Positions 53,343-62,254 of a stretch of 64,000 bases of DNA are shown here, piece after piece; positions within the stretch are counted from its first letter, which is position 1, and the number at the start of each line of letters is the position of its first letter. Location of the stretch: contig JBBRSG010000007.1 of NCBI GenBank assembly GCA_038245615.1, positions 11,334 through 75,333 on the forward strand. Reading direction: 5' to 3'. The position numbers were made by a program, and so were the translations under genes. The notes under the pieces were generated by a model. It saw nothing but the letters and a program-made list of their open reading frames with translations, did no database searches and had not been told where the DNA came from. Source of the stretch: 54-19 sp038245615 (GTDB lineage Bacteria > Chloroflexota > Chloroflexia > Chloroheliales > Chloroheliaceae).

Positions 53343-53376
53343 ATTATACCCCAAATTGTATGGGCTATGTTATAAT
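53343..53376. promoter_or_regulatory. Divergent promoters of the Psd-like and histidine kinase genes
   Basis: TATAAT on the minus strand (53343-53348) fits a start of transcription about 45 nt before the Psd-like ATG. On the plus strand TGTTATAAT (53368-53376) is an extended -10 facing the kinase gene, with the transcription start about 26 nt before its ATG. Confidence 0.55.
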
Positions 53377-53408
53377 TTTTGGACTGACGCGACACAAGGA
53401 GGATGGAA

Positions 53409-55226
53409 ATGCACTTTAGCGCCCCCGGCTCGAACCCAAATCAAAATGGACTCGCCGAGTCCAACCCTCTGACCGCTTTTCGGAGCGTAGCCCGCTATCT
53501 ATCGAAAGATGCCGCCCGGATTCTCAACGAATGGTGGGAAGCGATTAAACGTGAGTCGCCCTCGTTTGCCGAACTGGAAAAATTACGTAACCCGGTACTA
53601 TATCACGAGCAAAGTCTGGAGCTGATTATCCGCGCCCTCCAAGCCAAGAGCCGTCAGGAACAGGATGTACTTTTGGAACAGGTAACGCTGATGGCCCGCG
53701 AAATGGCCGGAGAACGGTTGCGACAGGGCTTTTTGCTCAAGGATATTCTGTTATCGCTGTCAGTCTTTCGGGGGGCGGTACTGGACTCGGTGGGGCGGAT
53801 GCTGTCGCACCGGCTGTGGGTAGCTTTCCCGGTCAATGTGCTGCAAATGGAAAAGCGGATAAACGAGGCGATAGATATTCAGGTGGCGGCAGTCGCCGAG
53901 GCCTACATGAACGCCCGTGACGCGATTATCCGCCACCGCGAGGAAATGCTGCGGTTTCATAACTATCAACTGGTCAAGTTGAACGACCTGGCGGCCCGAA
54001 TGGGGGAAAGCTTGTTTATCGCCCAGGTGATGAACGCCGCCGCCGAAGCTCTGTGCGAAATGGCCGAGCTTTCTGCCGGAGCAGTAGCCCTCAAGCCCGA
54101 AGCCGGTCACGCTCCCCAGGTCAATATTGACTACGGGCATAACGGCTGCACCCCCGCCATTCTGGAATGGCTCAATTCCCAATTCTTTCAAGAATTGAGT
54201 GAAGGGATTGTCGCCAGCACCCGCCCCCTGATTGTCGCTAATGTCATAGACGACCCGCGTTTTAGCCACGCCGTCAGCTTTGGGGTCAGTTCCCTGTTGT
54301 GCGTCCCGTTGCGGACTGCTGACAAGGTTATTGGGGTACTCTATGGGATTGACTATATCACCCGCGATTTTTCGCCCCACGAAATCAATCTGATATTGAC
54401 CTTTGCTAATCAAGCCGCCCTCGCCGTCGAAAACGCCCAACTCTACACCGCCGGACAGCAAGCCTACGAGGAATTACAGGAACTCGATAAAATCAAGGAT
54501 GAATTCGTCTCTATCGCCAGCCACGAAATACGCACTCCGTTGGCCTTGATAAAGGGCTACAGCAGCACCCTCATGCGCCACGACTTGAAGATTGCGCCCG
54601 AAAAGCAGCAGAAATTTATCGGCAGCATAGACGAAGCCGCTAACCGACTAGTCGGGCTGATTGACAACTTGTTGAGCGTGTCGCGGATAGAGTCGGGCCG
54701 CTTCAAGATAAATCCGCAGCCGGTCAATGTGCGGGAAGGCCTCAAGAACTCCATCAACGGCTTCCAGGGGCAGTTGGGCGGTCACGAACTGGTGATGAAC
54801 CTGCCCAACGACGAGCTGAGAGCGCGGTGCAATCGTGACCAGTTTGAGCAGGTTTTGACTAATTTAGTTTCTAATGCCATCAAATATTCCCCGACTGGCG
54901 GTACAATTACGGTCGGGGCGGGGCGCATTTCTGGTAAAGAGAACGAAAGCGGCGAGGTCGGCCCGGACAAAGTAGAAATTCGGGTGAGCGACCAGGGCAG
55001 CGGTATCCCAACCGAACACCTGGGCCGCATTTTCGAGAAATTCTACCGGGTGGAAACCGGTCTAACCCGCAAAACTCAAGGGACAGGGCTAGGCCTGTAT
55101 ATCTGCAAAAGCATCATCACCAGCTATGGCGGTGAAATCTGGGCCGAAAGCACTCCCAACGAAGGCACCACCTTTATCATTCAACTGCCTATCTGGAAAG
55201 TGGAACAGGAAGCGGTCAGGGACTAA
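53409..55226 (+). CDS. Cytoplasmic sensor histidine kinase with RsbRD-like and GAF domains
   Basis: 605 residues. ATG 53409 has AGGAGG six bases upstream; the ATG at 53403 is too close to it. Residues 30-165 resemble the RsbRD/RsbU_N four-helix domain, 195-345 a GAF domain, then HisKA with His372 in ASHEIRTPL and HATPase with N box NLVSNAIKYSP, G1 DQGSGIP, F box FEKFYR and G2 GTGLGLY. No transmembrane segment is present. The stand-alone receiver 163 bp downstream is its likely partner. Confidence 0.92.
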   Translation: MHFSAPGSNPNQNGLAESNPLTAFRSVARYLSKDAARILNEWWEAIKRESPSFAELEKLRNPVLYHEQSLELIIRALQAKSRQEQDVLLEQVTLMAREMAGERLRQGFLLKDILLSLSVFRGAVLDSVGRMLSHRLWVAFPVNVLQMEKRINEAIDIQVAAVAEAYMNARDAIIRHREEMLRFHNYQLVKLNDLAARMGESLFIAQVMNAAAEALCEMAELSAGAVALKPEAGHAPQVNIDYGHNGCTPAILEWLNSQFFQELSEGIVASTRPLIVANVIDDPRFSHAVSFGVSSLLCVPLRTADKVIGVLYGIDYITRDFSPHEINLILTFANQAALAVENAQLYTAGQQAYEELQELDKIKDEFVSIASHEIRTPLALIKGYSSTLMRHDLKIAPEKQQKFIGSIDEAANRLVGLIDNLLSVSRIESGRFKINPQPVNVREGLKNSINGFQGQLGGHELVMNLPNDELRARCNRDQFEQVLTNLVSNAIKYSPTGGTITVGAGRISGKENESGEVGPDKVEIRVSDQGSGIPTEHLGRIFEKFYRVETGLTRKTQGTGLGLYICKSIITSYGGEIWAESTPNEGTTFIIQLPIWKVEQEAVRD

Positions 55227-55389
55227 CAAAAAATAGTTATTGCCCTAAATCGCTTAATAAGCTACAATATGTTTTACAAGCTGTTTCAACCAAGGGAAAC
55301 CTGGCGCTTCTTTTTCTTTTAGGAGGTGACAGGTCAGCCGGGCGGTTTCCCGGTGTAATCCTGACCCAATTTTAGGGAGGAGAGCGAGC

Positions 55390-55848
55390 ATGACAGTGGA
55401 AGGCGCGATTAGTGGGCGCAAAATACTGGTAATTGATGACGAACCCGGTATCATCGAAATCGTTGAAGTCAATTTAGAGGGCGATGGCTTCGAGGTTATA
55501 TCTGCGTCCAACGGCAAAGAAGGTTTGGAAAAGATTAGAAACGAAAAGCCCGAATTAGTCGTGCTGGACGTGATGATGCCCGAAATGGACGGTTGGGAAG
55601 TTTTGCGGCGGGTCGAGCTCGACCCGGATACGGCGGGACTACCGGTGATAATGCTCACCGCCAAGGCCGCCGACGAAGATTATATTCACGGGTTGGAAGA
55701 AGGCGCAGTCGAATATATTACTAAACCCTTTATTCCACAGGAACTAGTCAACCGAATCAAGATTACATTAATGGTACTCAATCCTCGAATGCGAGATGAG
55801 CGCCGCCGAAATCTTATCACCAAGCGCAAACGTTTGATGGAGCAGTAA
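55390..55848 (+). CDS. Stand-alone response regulator receiver
   Basis: 152 residues; GGGAGGAG precedes the ATG. Acidic pocket D16-D17, phospho-acceptor D60 in VLDVMMPEMDG, T in MLTAKA and K in TKPF are all present. No output domain follows except a short basic tail (KRKRLMEQ). It likely takes a phosphate from the kinase upstream and works through protein contact, perhaps with the downstream cyclase/ATPase. Confidence 0.93.
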   Translation: MTVEGAISGRKILVIDDEPGIIEIVEVNLEGDGFEVISASNGKEGLEKIRNEKPELVVLDVMMPEMDGWEVLRRVELDPDTAGLPVIMLTAKAADEDYIHGLEEGAVEYITKPFIPQELVNRIKITLMVLNPRMRDERRRNLITKRKRLMEQ

Positions 55849-55976
55849 AATCGGGGGTTGGGGGGTCAGAGTTCAAGGGGTCACGGGCAAATTACTTTTT
55901 ACTATGCCAAAAGGCTGGTGTAAAACTATCTTCCCAACCCCTAACCTCTATCCCCTAACTCCCCAACCCCAACCCT

Positions 55977-58900
55977 ATGTTAGTATGCATTAATCAGGAT
56001 TGCCAGGCCCAGAATCCCGACGGTTCTAACTTCTGCGGCAAGTGTGGCACACATCAACCAGTTAAAGCGGGGTCTCTGCCAGAGGCTACCCAATTTTGTC
56101 GCGCTTGCGGGACGCGCCGTGAAAGCTATCCCAATGACCGCCGCCCCTGCACTGTCCTCTTTGCCGATGTTCACGGCTACACCGCGATGAGCGAAACCCT
56201 CAACGATGTCGAAAAAGTCACCTTTATAATGAACAACGTCTTTACCCGCCTGACCGAAAAAATTGTGACGATGGGCGGCAGTATAGACAAGTATGCCGGT
56301 GACAATATTATGGCCCGCTTTGGCGCACCCGAAACCCACGAAGACGACCCGGAACGGGCAGTGCGGGCGGCTCTGGCGATGCAGGACGAACTGAGAAAAA
56401 TTTCCCAGGAACTCCAGAACCAGTACGGCTTTGGCTTGGATATGCGAATCGGCCTCAATACCGGCGAGGTCAATGCCGCCGAAGTCGGGGGCGAAGTGCG
56501 CGGCATCAGCTACAAAACCTATACTGTAATGGGCGATACCGTCAATCTGGCTTCGCGCCTGGAACACGAGGCCCGAATCGGGCATGTGCTGGTCGGCGAC
56601 CTGACTTACAAGCTCTCAAACCACGCCTTTGAATTTATTGACATGGGCTATAAGCAGATTCGCGGCAAAAAAGAGCCAGTTCACTGTTATGAGGTGGTCG
56701 GGCCAAAAGAGCGCAAAAACCGGCGTGGTCTCCCTGGACGGGATGTTCCGCTCATCGGGCGCGACATCGAGCTATCGGCCCTCTGGGAACGGCTGGAAAA
56801 AGCCCTCGAAGGGACTGGACAAGTCGTTTCGGTGCTGGGGGAAGCCGGAGTCGGCAAATCCAGCCTGTTGCGGGAGTTCAAGCGGCGGATTAACGCCTAT
56901 AACCCGGACATCTGGTATCTGGATGGAGCGTCGTATTCCTACTCCTCGACCCAGTATTTCAGCTTGATGCGGACGGTGCTTTTCAAGTATTGCAAAATCA
57001 GCGATAACGAAGAAGAGTCTGAAATTCGCAAAAAGCTGCTGACCGCCATCCGGGAATTGATGGGCGAACAGAACGAGCCGGACGCAACCCAGTTTAGCGA
57101 GGCTGCCGCCTTGCTGGGCCAGATTGCCGGTATTTCGATGCCCAATGCCTTTATTGACGGCCTCGACCCCCAAAAGCGCAATAATTTGCTGATTGACACT
57201 ATCGCCGATTTCCTGCTGAACAAGGCCCAATCTAACCCATTGGTGCTGGTACTGGACGACCTGCATTGGGTGGATAGTAACAGCCTCAAGGTGATTGACC
57301 GCATCGTGACGCGGGTGACATCCAGCGGGCGGGCCGAAGGTCAAAGGCCGTTGGATGTCCTGCTGCTGCTGCTGCATCGGCCTGACTTTAATCGCATTTG
57401 GCCGGTTTCGGCCCAGGCCCCCGATAGTTACGAGTATATCCGGCTGGAACGCTTTTTGCAGCCCCAGATGGAGCCGCTGGTTCGTCAGTTCCTGGAAGAA
57501 TGGATCAAGGTGCAAGAGCCGGAGCGCCATCGCCACCCGGCCCACGAATATGGCCCTATCCCCACTCGAATTATGCAAATTGTCGAGCGGGCCGGGGGTA
57601 ATCCCTTCTTTGCCGAGGAAATCCTGAAACGGTTGCTGGAAGATAATCACCTTGTGCCGGATGAGATGGAAGAAAGCGGTTGGCGCGTCGCTGGAAATCT
57701 GGCAGATTTCAAGCCGCCCGAAACCCTTCAGGAAATCTTGCTAACGCGGGTGGATAACCTCGATATATATGATAAACGGGTCTTGCAGATTGCGGCGGTG
57801 ATTGGCAACCGGTTTGAACAGCGGATTTTGCTAGGGGTCAACGAACTGAATATCAGCCCGGAAAAAGTAGTTTCCTCGATTAGCAACTTGCAGCGCAAAG
57901 ATTTGATTGCCATCGAGCGGAGTGAGCCAGAAACCGAGTATACTTTCCGCCACTTTATGACCCGCGACATTGCCTATAACAATTTGTTGGGAATGGAGCG
58001 CAGCCAGTATCACGGACAGATCGGGCAGGCTATCGAACGCTATAAATCGGACCGCCTGCGGGATTATATCGTGGTGGACGACCTGGCCTATCACTACGAG
58101 CGCAGTAACAATGAAGAAAAAGCGGTGCAGTATCTGATGCTGGCCGGGAATATGCGGAAAAGTCTATTCCTGAACGATAGCTCTTTGGACGCTTTCCAGA
58201 TGGCTCAGGAAATTCTGCAAGGCCCGGATTTTCGGGAACTGTCGGATACTTTGGCCCGGTTGGTGATGATTGATAACGAAATTGGCGATATTCTGACCCT
58301 CAAGAGCGAATACGGCGAGGCGATTACCCATTATCAGGCAGCCTTGAAGCTCTGCGCCGACCCGGTGATGCAAATCGAGCTGGAAGCTAAACTCATCGAG
58401 GTATTGGGCAAAAAAGGTGAATACGACAATGCCCTCCAGGTCTACGAGCAGGCTCGCCGCGATATTGACCTGATACCGGAGGCCAGCAACAAGAACGACC
58501 CCAAAACCCAATATTTGCGGGCCAAGTTGCTCTATAAGGTCGCCACGATTTACCAGCGTCTCAGCCGCTATGACGAGGCCATGACCGCCTACGAGGTCAG
58601 CCTGAGCCTGATGGATGCGGCGGAGGTCAATAATCAGGAAGTTTTGATAGACCGAGGGCGGGCCTATAATGGGCTGGGTCAGGTCTATGCCGAGATGGGC
58701 AAAATTGCCGAGTCGGAAGAAGCTTTGCAAAAGGCCGCCCAACTCCACGAACAGACCAGCAAGCTGGACTCGCTGGCCCGAACCTATAACGACCTGGCTT
58801 TTAATGCCTTCCAGACCGGCGATTTGGTCAAGGCCGAAAAATACCTCAATGCGTCAAGCGATAATGCTCGGCGGGCCGGAGATGTGGAAACCGAGGCTGC

Positions 58901-59675
58901 GAGTCAGGCCGGATTGGGCTTTATCGCCAAGCAACAGGGCTTTTTGGCAAAAGCATTGCGCTACTTCAAGCAGATGGAGAATTCGTCCGACCCGGCAAAC
59001 GTGGCTAATGCCCAACTCAACATGGGTCAGGCTTATCTGCAACTAGGCCAGTTTGAAGCCGCCCTGACCGCCCTGAATAGCGCCGTCCAAAGAGCCGATG
59101 CCCTGGGAGTCGCGGCCTATGTCGCCGAAGGCTATAATACCCTCGGCTGGCTTTATGTCAATTTGCGTAACTGGCCCGAAGCGGAACGCTGGCTGAATGA
59201 AGGCTTGGCGCGGTCACAGGATTTGAACCTGCCCAATCTGGCGGCTGATGCCTATATGTATCGGCTGGAACTCTATCTGGAACAGCAAATCATCGAGCGG
59301 GCCGAAGTGGAGCAGGAAGCCGCCACCAAATTAATTACCGGGATGGATGACCCGATGCGAACCGGGCAGCTAGAGCGGCTAGAAGGGCGGTTAGCCTCCC
59401 TCAAGGGCGATTTTAATTCGGCTAACAAAGCTTTTGAAAAGAGCCTGGCAAGCCTGGAATCAAGCAAAGCCTATCTCGAAATGGCCTATAGCAAGCTCTA
59501 TTTCGCCCGCACTCTTTTGGGGCTGGGGCAACTGACGGGCGACCAGGCCACCTACGAGCAGGCCCGCGATTTGCTGATGTCGAGCGCTGCGACCTTTGAT
59601 GCTTACGATATTTTGCCCAAAAAAGAGGAGGCCGAGGCCCTTTTGCACCAGCTTCGCCAGCCGGTTGAGGTTTAG
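55977..59675 (+). CDS. Class III nucleotidyl cyclase fused to AAA-type ATPase and TPR repeats
   Basis: 1232 residues. Zinc-ribbon cysteines (C4, C9, C20, C23; C41, C44) are followed by a cyclase homology domain with metal residues D64 and D109, purine-specifying K105 and D187, and transition-state N190 and R194, so adenylate cyclase activity is expected. The STAND/AAA ATPase follows: Walker A GEAGVGKS (288-295), LVLDDLHWVD Walker B. From about residue 730 on, repeats such as YNDLAFNAFQTGDLVKAEKYL form a TPR solenoid. This ATPase type senses signals by ligand-driven switching. Found in many Chloroflexota and mycobacteria. Confidence 0.93.
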   Translation: MLVCINQDCQAQNPDGSNFCGKCGTHQPVKAGSLPEATQFCRACGTRRESYPNDRRPCTVLFADVHGYTAMSETLNDVEKVTFIMNNVFTRLTEKIVTMGGSIDKYAGDNIMARFGAPETHEDDPERAVRAALAMQDELRKISQELQNQYGFGLDMRIGLNTGEVNAAEVGGEVRGISYKTYTVMGDTVNLASRLEHEARIGHVLVGDLTYKLSNHAFEFIDMGYKQIRGKKEPVHCYEVVGPKERKNRRGLPGRDVPLIGRDIELSALWERLEKALEGTGQVVSVLGEAGVGKSSLLREFKRRINAYNPDIWYLDGASYSYSSTQYFSLMRTVLFKYCKISDNEEESEIRKKLLTAIRELMGEQNEPDATQFSEAAALLGQIAGISMPNAFIDGLDPQKRNNLLIDTIADFLLNKAQSNPLVLVLDDLHWVDSNSLKVIDRIVTRVTSSGRAEGQRPLDVLLLLLHRPDFNRIWPVSAQAPDSYEYIRLERFLQPQMEPLVRQFLEEWIKVQEPERHRHPAHEYGPIPTRIMQIVERAGGNPFFAEEILKRLLEDNHLVPDEMEESGWRVAGNLADFKPPETLQEILLTRVDNLDIYDKRVLQIAAVIGNRFEQRILLGVNELNISPEKVVSSISNLQRKDLIAIERSEPETEYTFRHFMTRDIAYNNLLGMERSQYHGQIGQAIERYKSDRLRDYIVVDDLAYHYERSNNEEKAVQYLMLAGNMRKSLFLNDSSLDAFQMAQEILQGPDFRELSDTLARLVMIDNEIGDILTLKSEYGEAITHYQAALKLCADPVMQIELEAKLIEVLGKKGEYDNALQVYEQARRDIDLIPEASNKNDPKTQYLRAKLLYKVATIYQRLSRYDEAMTAYEVSLSLMDAAEVNNQEVLIDRGRAYNGLGQVYAEMGKIAESEEALQKAAQLHEQTSKLDSLARTYNDLAFNAFQTGDLVKAEKYLNASSDNARRAGDVETEAASQAGLGFIAKQQGFLAKALRYFKQMENSSDPANVANAQLNMGQAYLQLGQFEAALTALNSAVQRADALGVAAYVAEGYNTLGWLYVNLRNWPEAERWLNEGLARSQDLNLPNLAADAYMYRLELYLEQQIIERAEVEQEAATKLITGMDDPMRTGQLERLEGRLASLKGDFNSANKAFEKSLASLESSKAYLEMAYSKLYFARTLLGLGQLTGDQATYEQARDLLMSSAATFDAYDILPKKEEAEALLHQLRQPVEV

Positions 59676-59694
59676 TTCACAAAATAGCAGTGAC

Positions 59695-59712
59695 ATAGGT
59701 CATACGACCTAT
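59695..59712. repeat. Small perfect inverted repeat behind the cyclase gene
   Basis: ATAGGTC-ATAC-GACCTAT, 20 bp after the cyclase stop codon. It could be a hairpin or a dimeric protein site. Confidence 0.5.
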
Positions 59713-59874
59713 TGCAAATATGGACTAAAATATAGTAGGATAAGCGTAAAGCTATTCGACACAAAACAAAATGGATTGGTTCGCAATTGGTTTTATCCAA
59801 AACCCGGACTCGTAGCAGTTAAGCCCCAAATAGATACTTTTCGGAAACTAACGGGATACTTTAGTAAAACATTA

Positions 59875-59900
59875 TCATATCGCAGAGTAGGCCGATATGA
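59875..59900 (+). promoter_or_regulatory. Hairpin just before the NHLP peptide gene
   Basis: TCATATCG (59875-59882) pairs exactly with CGATATGA (59893-59900), ending 13 bp before the AAGGAGG ribosome-binding site. It may affect translation or RNA stability. Confidence 0.45.
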
Positions 59901-59927
59901 AGTGTTGTTGTAAGGAGGGACCCACTA

Positions 59928-60146
59928 ATGGCAAGTGAAGGATTACGCGCCCTGATTGCACGGGCGAACAACGACAAGGAATTTTTGCGCCAGCTTTTGA
60001 GCGACCCAGAAGGGGCTGTCAAAAACGGCGGCTTTGAACTTTCTTCGGAAGAACTGGATGCGGTTCGCAGCCAATATCAAGGCCAGTTGACCGACGAGCA
60101 GCTTGAGAATCGGGTGAATAAAGCCTGGTTCCGGGTCGGCCCATAA
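59928..60146 (+). CDS. Os1348-like NHLP-clan peptide
   Basis: 72 residues, ATG preceded by TAAGGAGGG. The pattern LRALIARANNDKEFLRQLLSDPEGAVKNGGFELSSEELDAV is that of the nitrile-hydratase-like leader clan (Os1348 type). In this clan the N-terminal part serves as leader for ribosomally made, modified peptides. Here the C-terminal core is short (about 25 residues) and has no Cys, so lanthipeptide or sactipeptide maturation is unlikely. No maturation enzyme is next to it. A strong terminator follows. Confidence 0.72.
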   Translation: MASEGLRALIARANNDKEFLRQLLSDPEGAVKNGGFELSSEELDAVRSQYQGQLTDEQLENRVNKAWFRVGP

Positions 60147-60226
60147 TTTCCACCAACTCAGGGTCAGGGGCTTTCCGCCTGGAAATAACCTGATAACTCC
60201 TGTGATAAATTAGAATAAACTTCAAG

Positions 60227-60294
60227 ACCCAGCTATACTCGGCCTGACTTGCCTAAGCAATTTGCAGGTAGATTATAGCTGGGTTTTGTTTCTT
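60227..60294 (+). terminator. Rho-independent terminator after the NHLP peptide
   Basis: ACCCAGCTATA (60227-60237) pairs with TATAGCTGGGT (60274-60284) around a 36-nt loop, followed by a T-rich tract. Confidence 0.75.
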
Positions 60295-60383
60295 TCAGGA
60301 AAACAAGGTCAAGATTTGTAAGATTAACAAACCTGTTCTATAATCAAGTATATCAAAGTAAGCGAGGTTATCGGAGAAACTTG

Positions 60384-61496
60384 ATGACAAGTTCGGTTGT
60401 TCAAAGCCAGTACAATCAATTATCCTTATTCCCACCTATCGCTACCAAAAATTTAGAGATAGCCTCTACCCCAATTTTTCCACCTACCAGATATCAGGGC
60501 AGCAAATATAAATTGACTGACTGGATATGGCAAAGTCTGCAATCATTGGAATTTGAAACTGCTCTCGATGCTTTTGGTGGTACCGGCTGTATTTCTTATC
60601 TATTGAAAAACAAAGGTAAGCAAGTCACTTATAACGACCTCTACCATTTTAACGAAATTATTGGACAAGCCCTAATTCAAAATAACGATGTAACCTTATC
60701 TGCCAGCGATATTAATGAATTGACCCGGCTTCATCCTGAATATAAGTACCCAAGTTTTATTCAAGAAACTTTTGCTGACATCTATTTTACCGACCAGGAA
60801 AATCAATGGCTGGATACAGTTGTCACCAATATTCGTCGGTTCGAGGGCGGCCCAATCAAACAAGCCCTGGCCTGGTTTGCGCTATTTCAAGCCTGTATCG
60901 TAAAGCGCCCCTATAATCTCTTTCACCGCAAAAATCTTTATGTCAGACAAGCCGAGGTCAAGCGGGGGTTTGGGAATAAAACTACCTGGGACAAACCCTT
61001 TGATTACTGGTTTCAGTATTTTGTGGCCCAGGCTAATCGAGCAGTGTTTTCCAACGGGCTTGAACATAAAGTAACCCGGCTTGATGCCTCCCAAATTAGG
61101 GGTAACTTTGATTTAGTGTATCTGGACCCACCTTATATTTCCCAAAACGGAGTTGGGGTAGATTACTACGATTTCTATCATTTTTTAGAGGGGCTGGTTA
61201 ATTATGAGCAATGGGGAAGCCTGATTGATTGGAATAGTAAACACCGCCGATTAAAACCGCAATCCTCGGAATGGGCTGACCGAACCCGGATACTAGCAGC
61301 CTTTGAAAAAATTATAGAACATTACCGGGATAGTATTATTGTAATCTCTTACCGTAATAACGGCATCCCCGGTTCTGAGCAAATAATAGACCTGCTCCAA
61401 AAATACAAAACTAGTAATATAATAATCAAGCAGCGTGATTACAAATATGTGTTAAGCCCGGCTAAAAATCAGGAGCTACTCTTTATCGCCACCTGA
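60384..61496 (+). CDS. N6-adenine DNA methyltransferase (D12 class) of an EcoRV-type system
   Basis: 370 residues from ATG 60384 (GGAG at 60373-60376). Motif X/I: PTRYQGSKYKL and DAFGGTGCISYLL; motif IV LDPPYIS near 250. The D12 class includes Dam and M.EcoRV. It would protect the GATATC sites cut by the nuclease of the adjacent, convergent gene. The coding sequence itself contains a GATATC at 60490. The genes overlap by 21 bp at their 3' ends. Residues beyond the methylase core include an N-terminal extension of about 35 residues. Confidence 0.87.
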   Translation: MTSSVVQSQYNQLSLFPPIATKNLEIASTPIFPPTRYQGSKYKLTDWIWQSLQSLEFETALDAFGGTGCISYLLKNKGKQVTYNDLYHFNEIIGQALIQNNDVTLSASDINELTRLHPEYKYPSFIQETFADIYFTDQENQWLDTVVTNIRRFEGGPIKQALAWFALFQACIVKRPYNLFHRKNLYVRQAEVKRGFGNKTTWDKPFDYWFQYFVAQANRAVFSNGLEHKVTRLDASQIRGNFDLVYLDPPYISQNGVGVDYYDFYHFLEGLVNYEQWGSLIDWNSKHRRLKPQSSEWADRTRILAAFEKIIEHYRDSIIVISYRNNGIPGSEQIIDLLQKYKTSNIIIKQRDYKYVLSPAKNQELLFIAT

Positions 61497-62252
61497 TTGT
61501 TTCCATGTCAAATACTCGCTCAAGTTAGTATAGGGTCGAGCCTGACCCAATCTTTGAGCCATCCCCGCTGTTTGATAATTGCGCCAGTAATCTCCAAAAA
61601 CCTCATTCCCCAAAGTTGCAAACGGCCCTTTCCCTTCTTTAAGCAGTTCTGGGTCAGTTATCGAGCCAATATTTGTAGTATTCCCACTTCCGGGCTGGTC
61701 AGAAGCCAGACAATATTTTTCTTTCACCAAAAATTCTACATCCCGGATTGCCGGAATTATACTATCAATATCTTCAATGCTTTTAATTCCGGTAGTAAAC
61801 CCATCAGTTTCACGGGTATAAATAAATCCTATAATCCAGTGTTCCAGGTAATCACTATAAGGAAAAGCAATATTTTTGGTATTATTTCGCAAAAAGGAGG
61901 TATAAGAACCAAGTGTAAAGCCACAACGGTATTTTTGACCCTTTTGATAAAAACGTCGATAGGTACTTTTAACATCTATGGCAATCCGGCGACCGGTCAA
62001 TTTTTCGCCCACCAATGTAAAATCTGGATAAACAGTTTGGCTTGTAGTATAAATTACCTCCAGATTGTGCAGCCGGGCGGTTTCTTCGATAATTGGGGCC
62101 GCGATAAGCTCAAACACGCTAGAAATCACTTTGGTATCATAACCTAGCGTATAAATTCGTTTGGAAGAATCAATTACACCTTTAATATCCCAAAACGAAC
62201 TTAGGGAGTTTAATTTAGCCTCAAGGGTATCTTTCAGCGATATTTGTTCCAA
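61476..62252 (-). CDS. EcoRV-family Type II restriction endonuclease
   Basis: 258 residues versus 245 for EcoRV. The catalytic residues match: PD77, D93 and K95 (VYPDFTL...IAIDVKSTY), with the same 16-residue spacing as D74, D90 and K92 of EcoRV. The recognition-loop segment GSGNTTNIGS at 188-197 and RNNTKNI near 122 are also conserved. A blunt cut at GAT^ATC is therefore predicted. The TTG start (no ATG nearby) is three bases after the stop of the EamA transporter, so it is translated from that operon. Its methyltransferase is convergent. Confidence 0.9.
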   Translation of the reverse strand: MEQISLKDTLEAKLNSLSSFWDIKGVIDSSKRIYTLGYDTKVISSVFELIAAPIIEETARLHNLEVIYTTSQTVYPDFTLVGEKLTGRRIAIDVKSTYRRFYQKGQKYRCGFTLGSYTSFLRNNTKNIAFPYSDYLEHWIIGFIYTRETDGFTTGIKSIEDIDSIIPAIRDVEFLVKEKYCLASDQPGSGNTTNIGSITDPELLKEGKGPFATLGNEVFGDYWRNYQTAGMAQRLGQARPYTNLSEYLTWKQSGGDKE

Positions 62253-62254
62253 AA

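Noticed and set aside
53760..54461. 233-codon minus-strand frame
   Set aside because: Antisense shadow of the histidine kinase.
56772..57650. 292-codon minus-strand frame
   Set aside because: Antisense to the cyclase/ATPase gene, which has full motif support.
36633..60146. TldD/TldE as the maturation protease for the NHLP peptide at 59.9 kb
   Set aside because: They are more than 20 kb apart and TldD/TldE are widespread housekeeping proteins; nothing in the sequence links them.
61497..62147. 216-codon plus-strand frame downstream of the D12 methyltransferase
   Set aside because: Antisense to the EcoRV-type gene; it begins right after the methyltransferase stop but has no ribosome-binding site and no domain, so it is not a C-protein.
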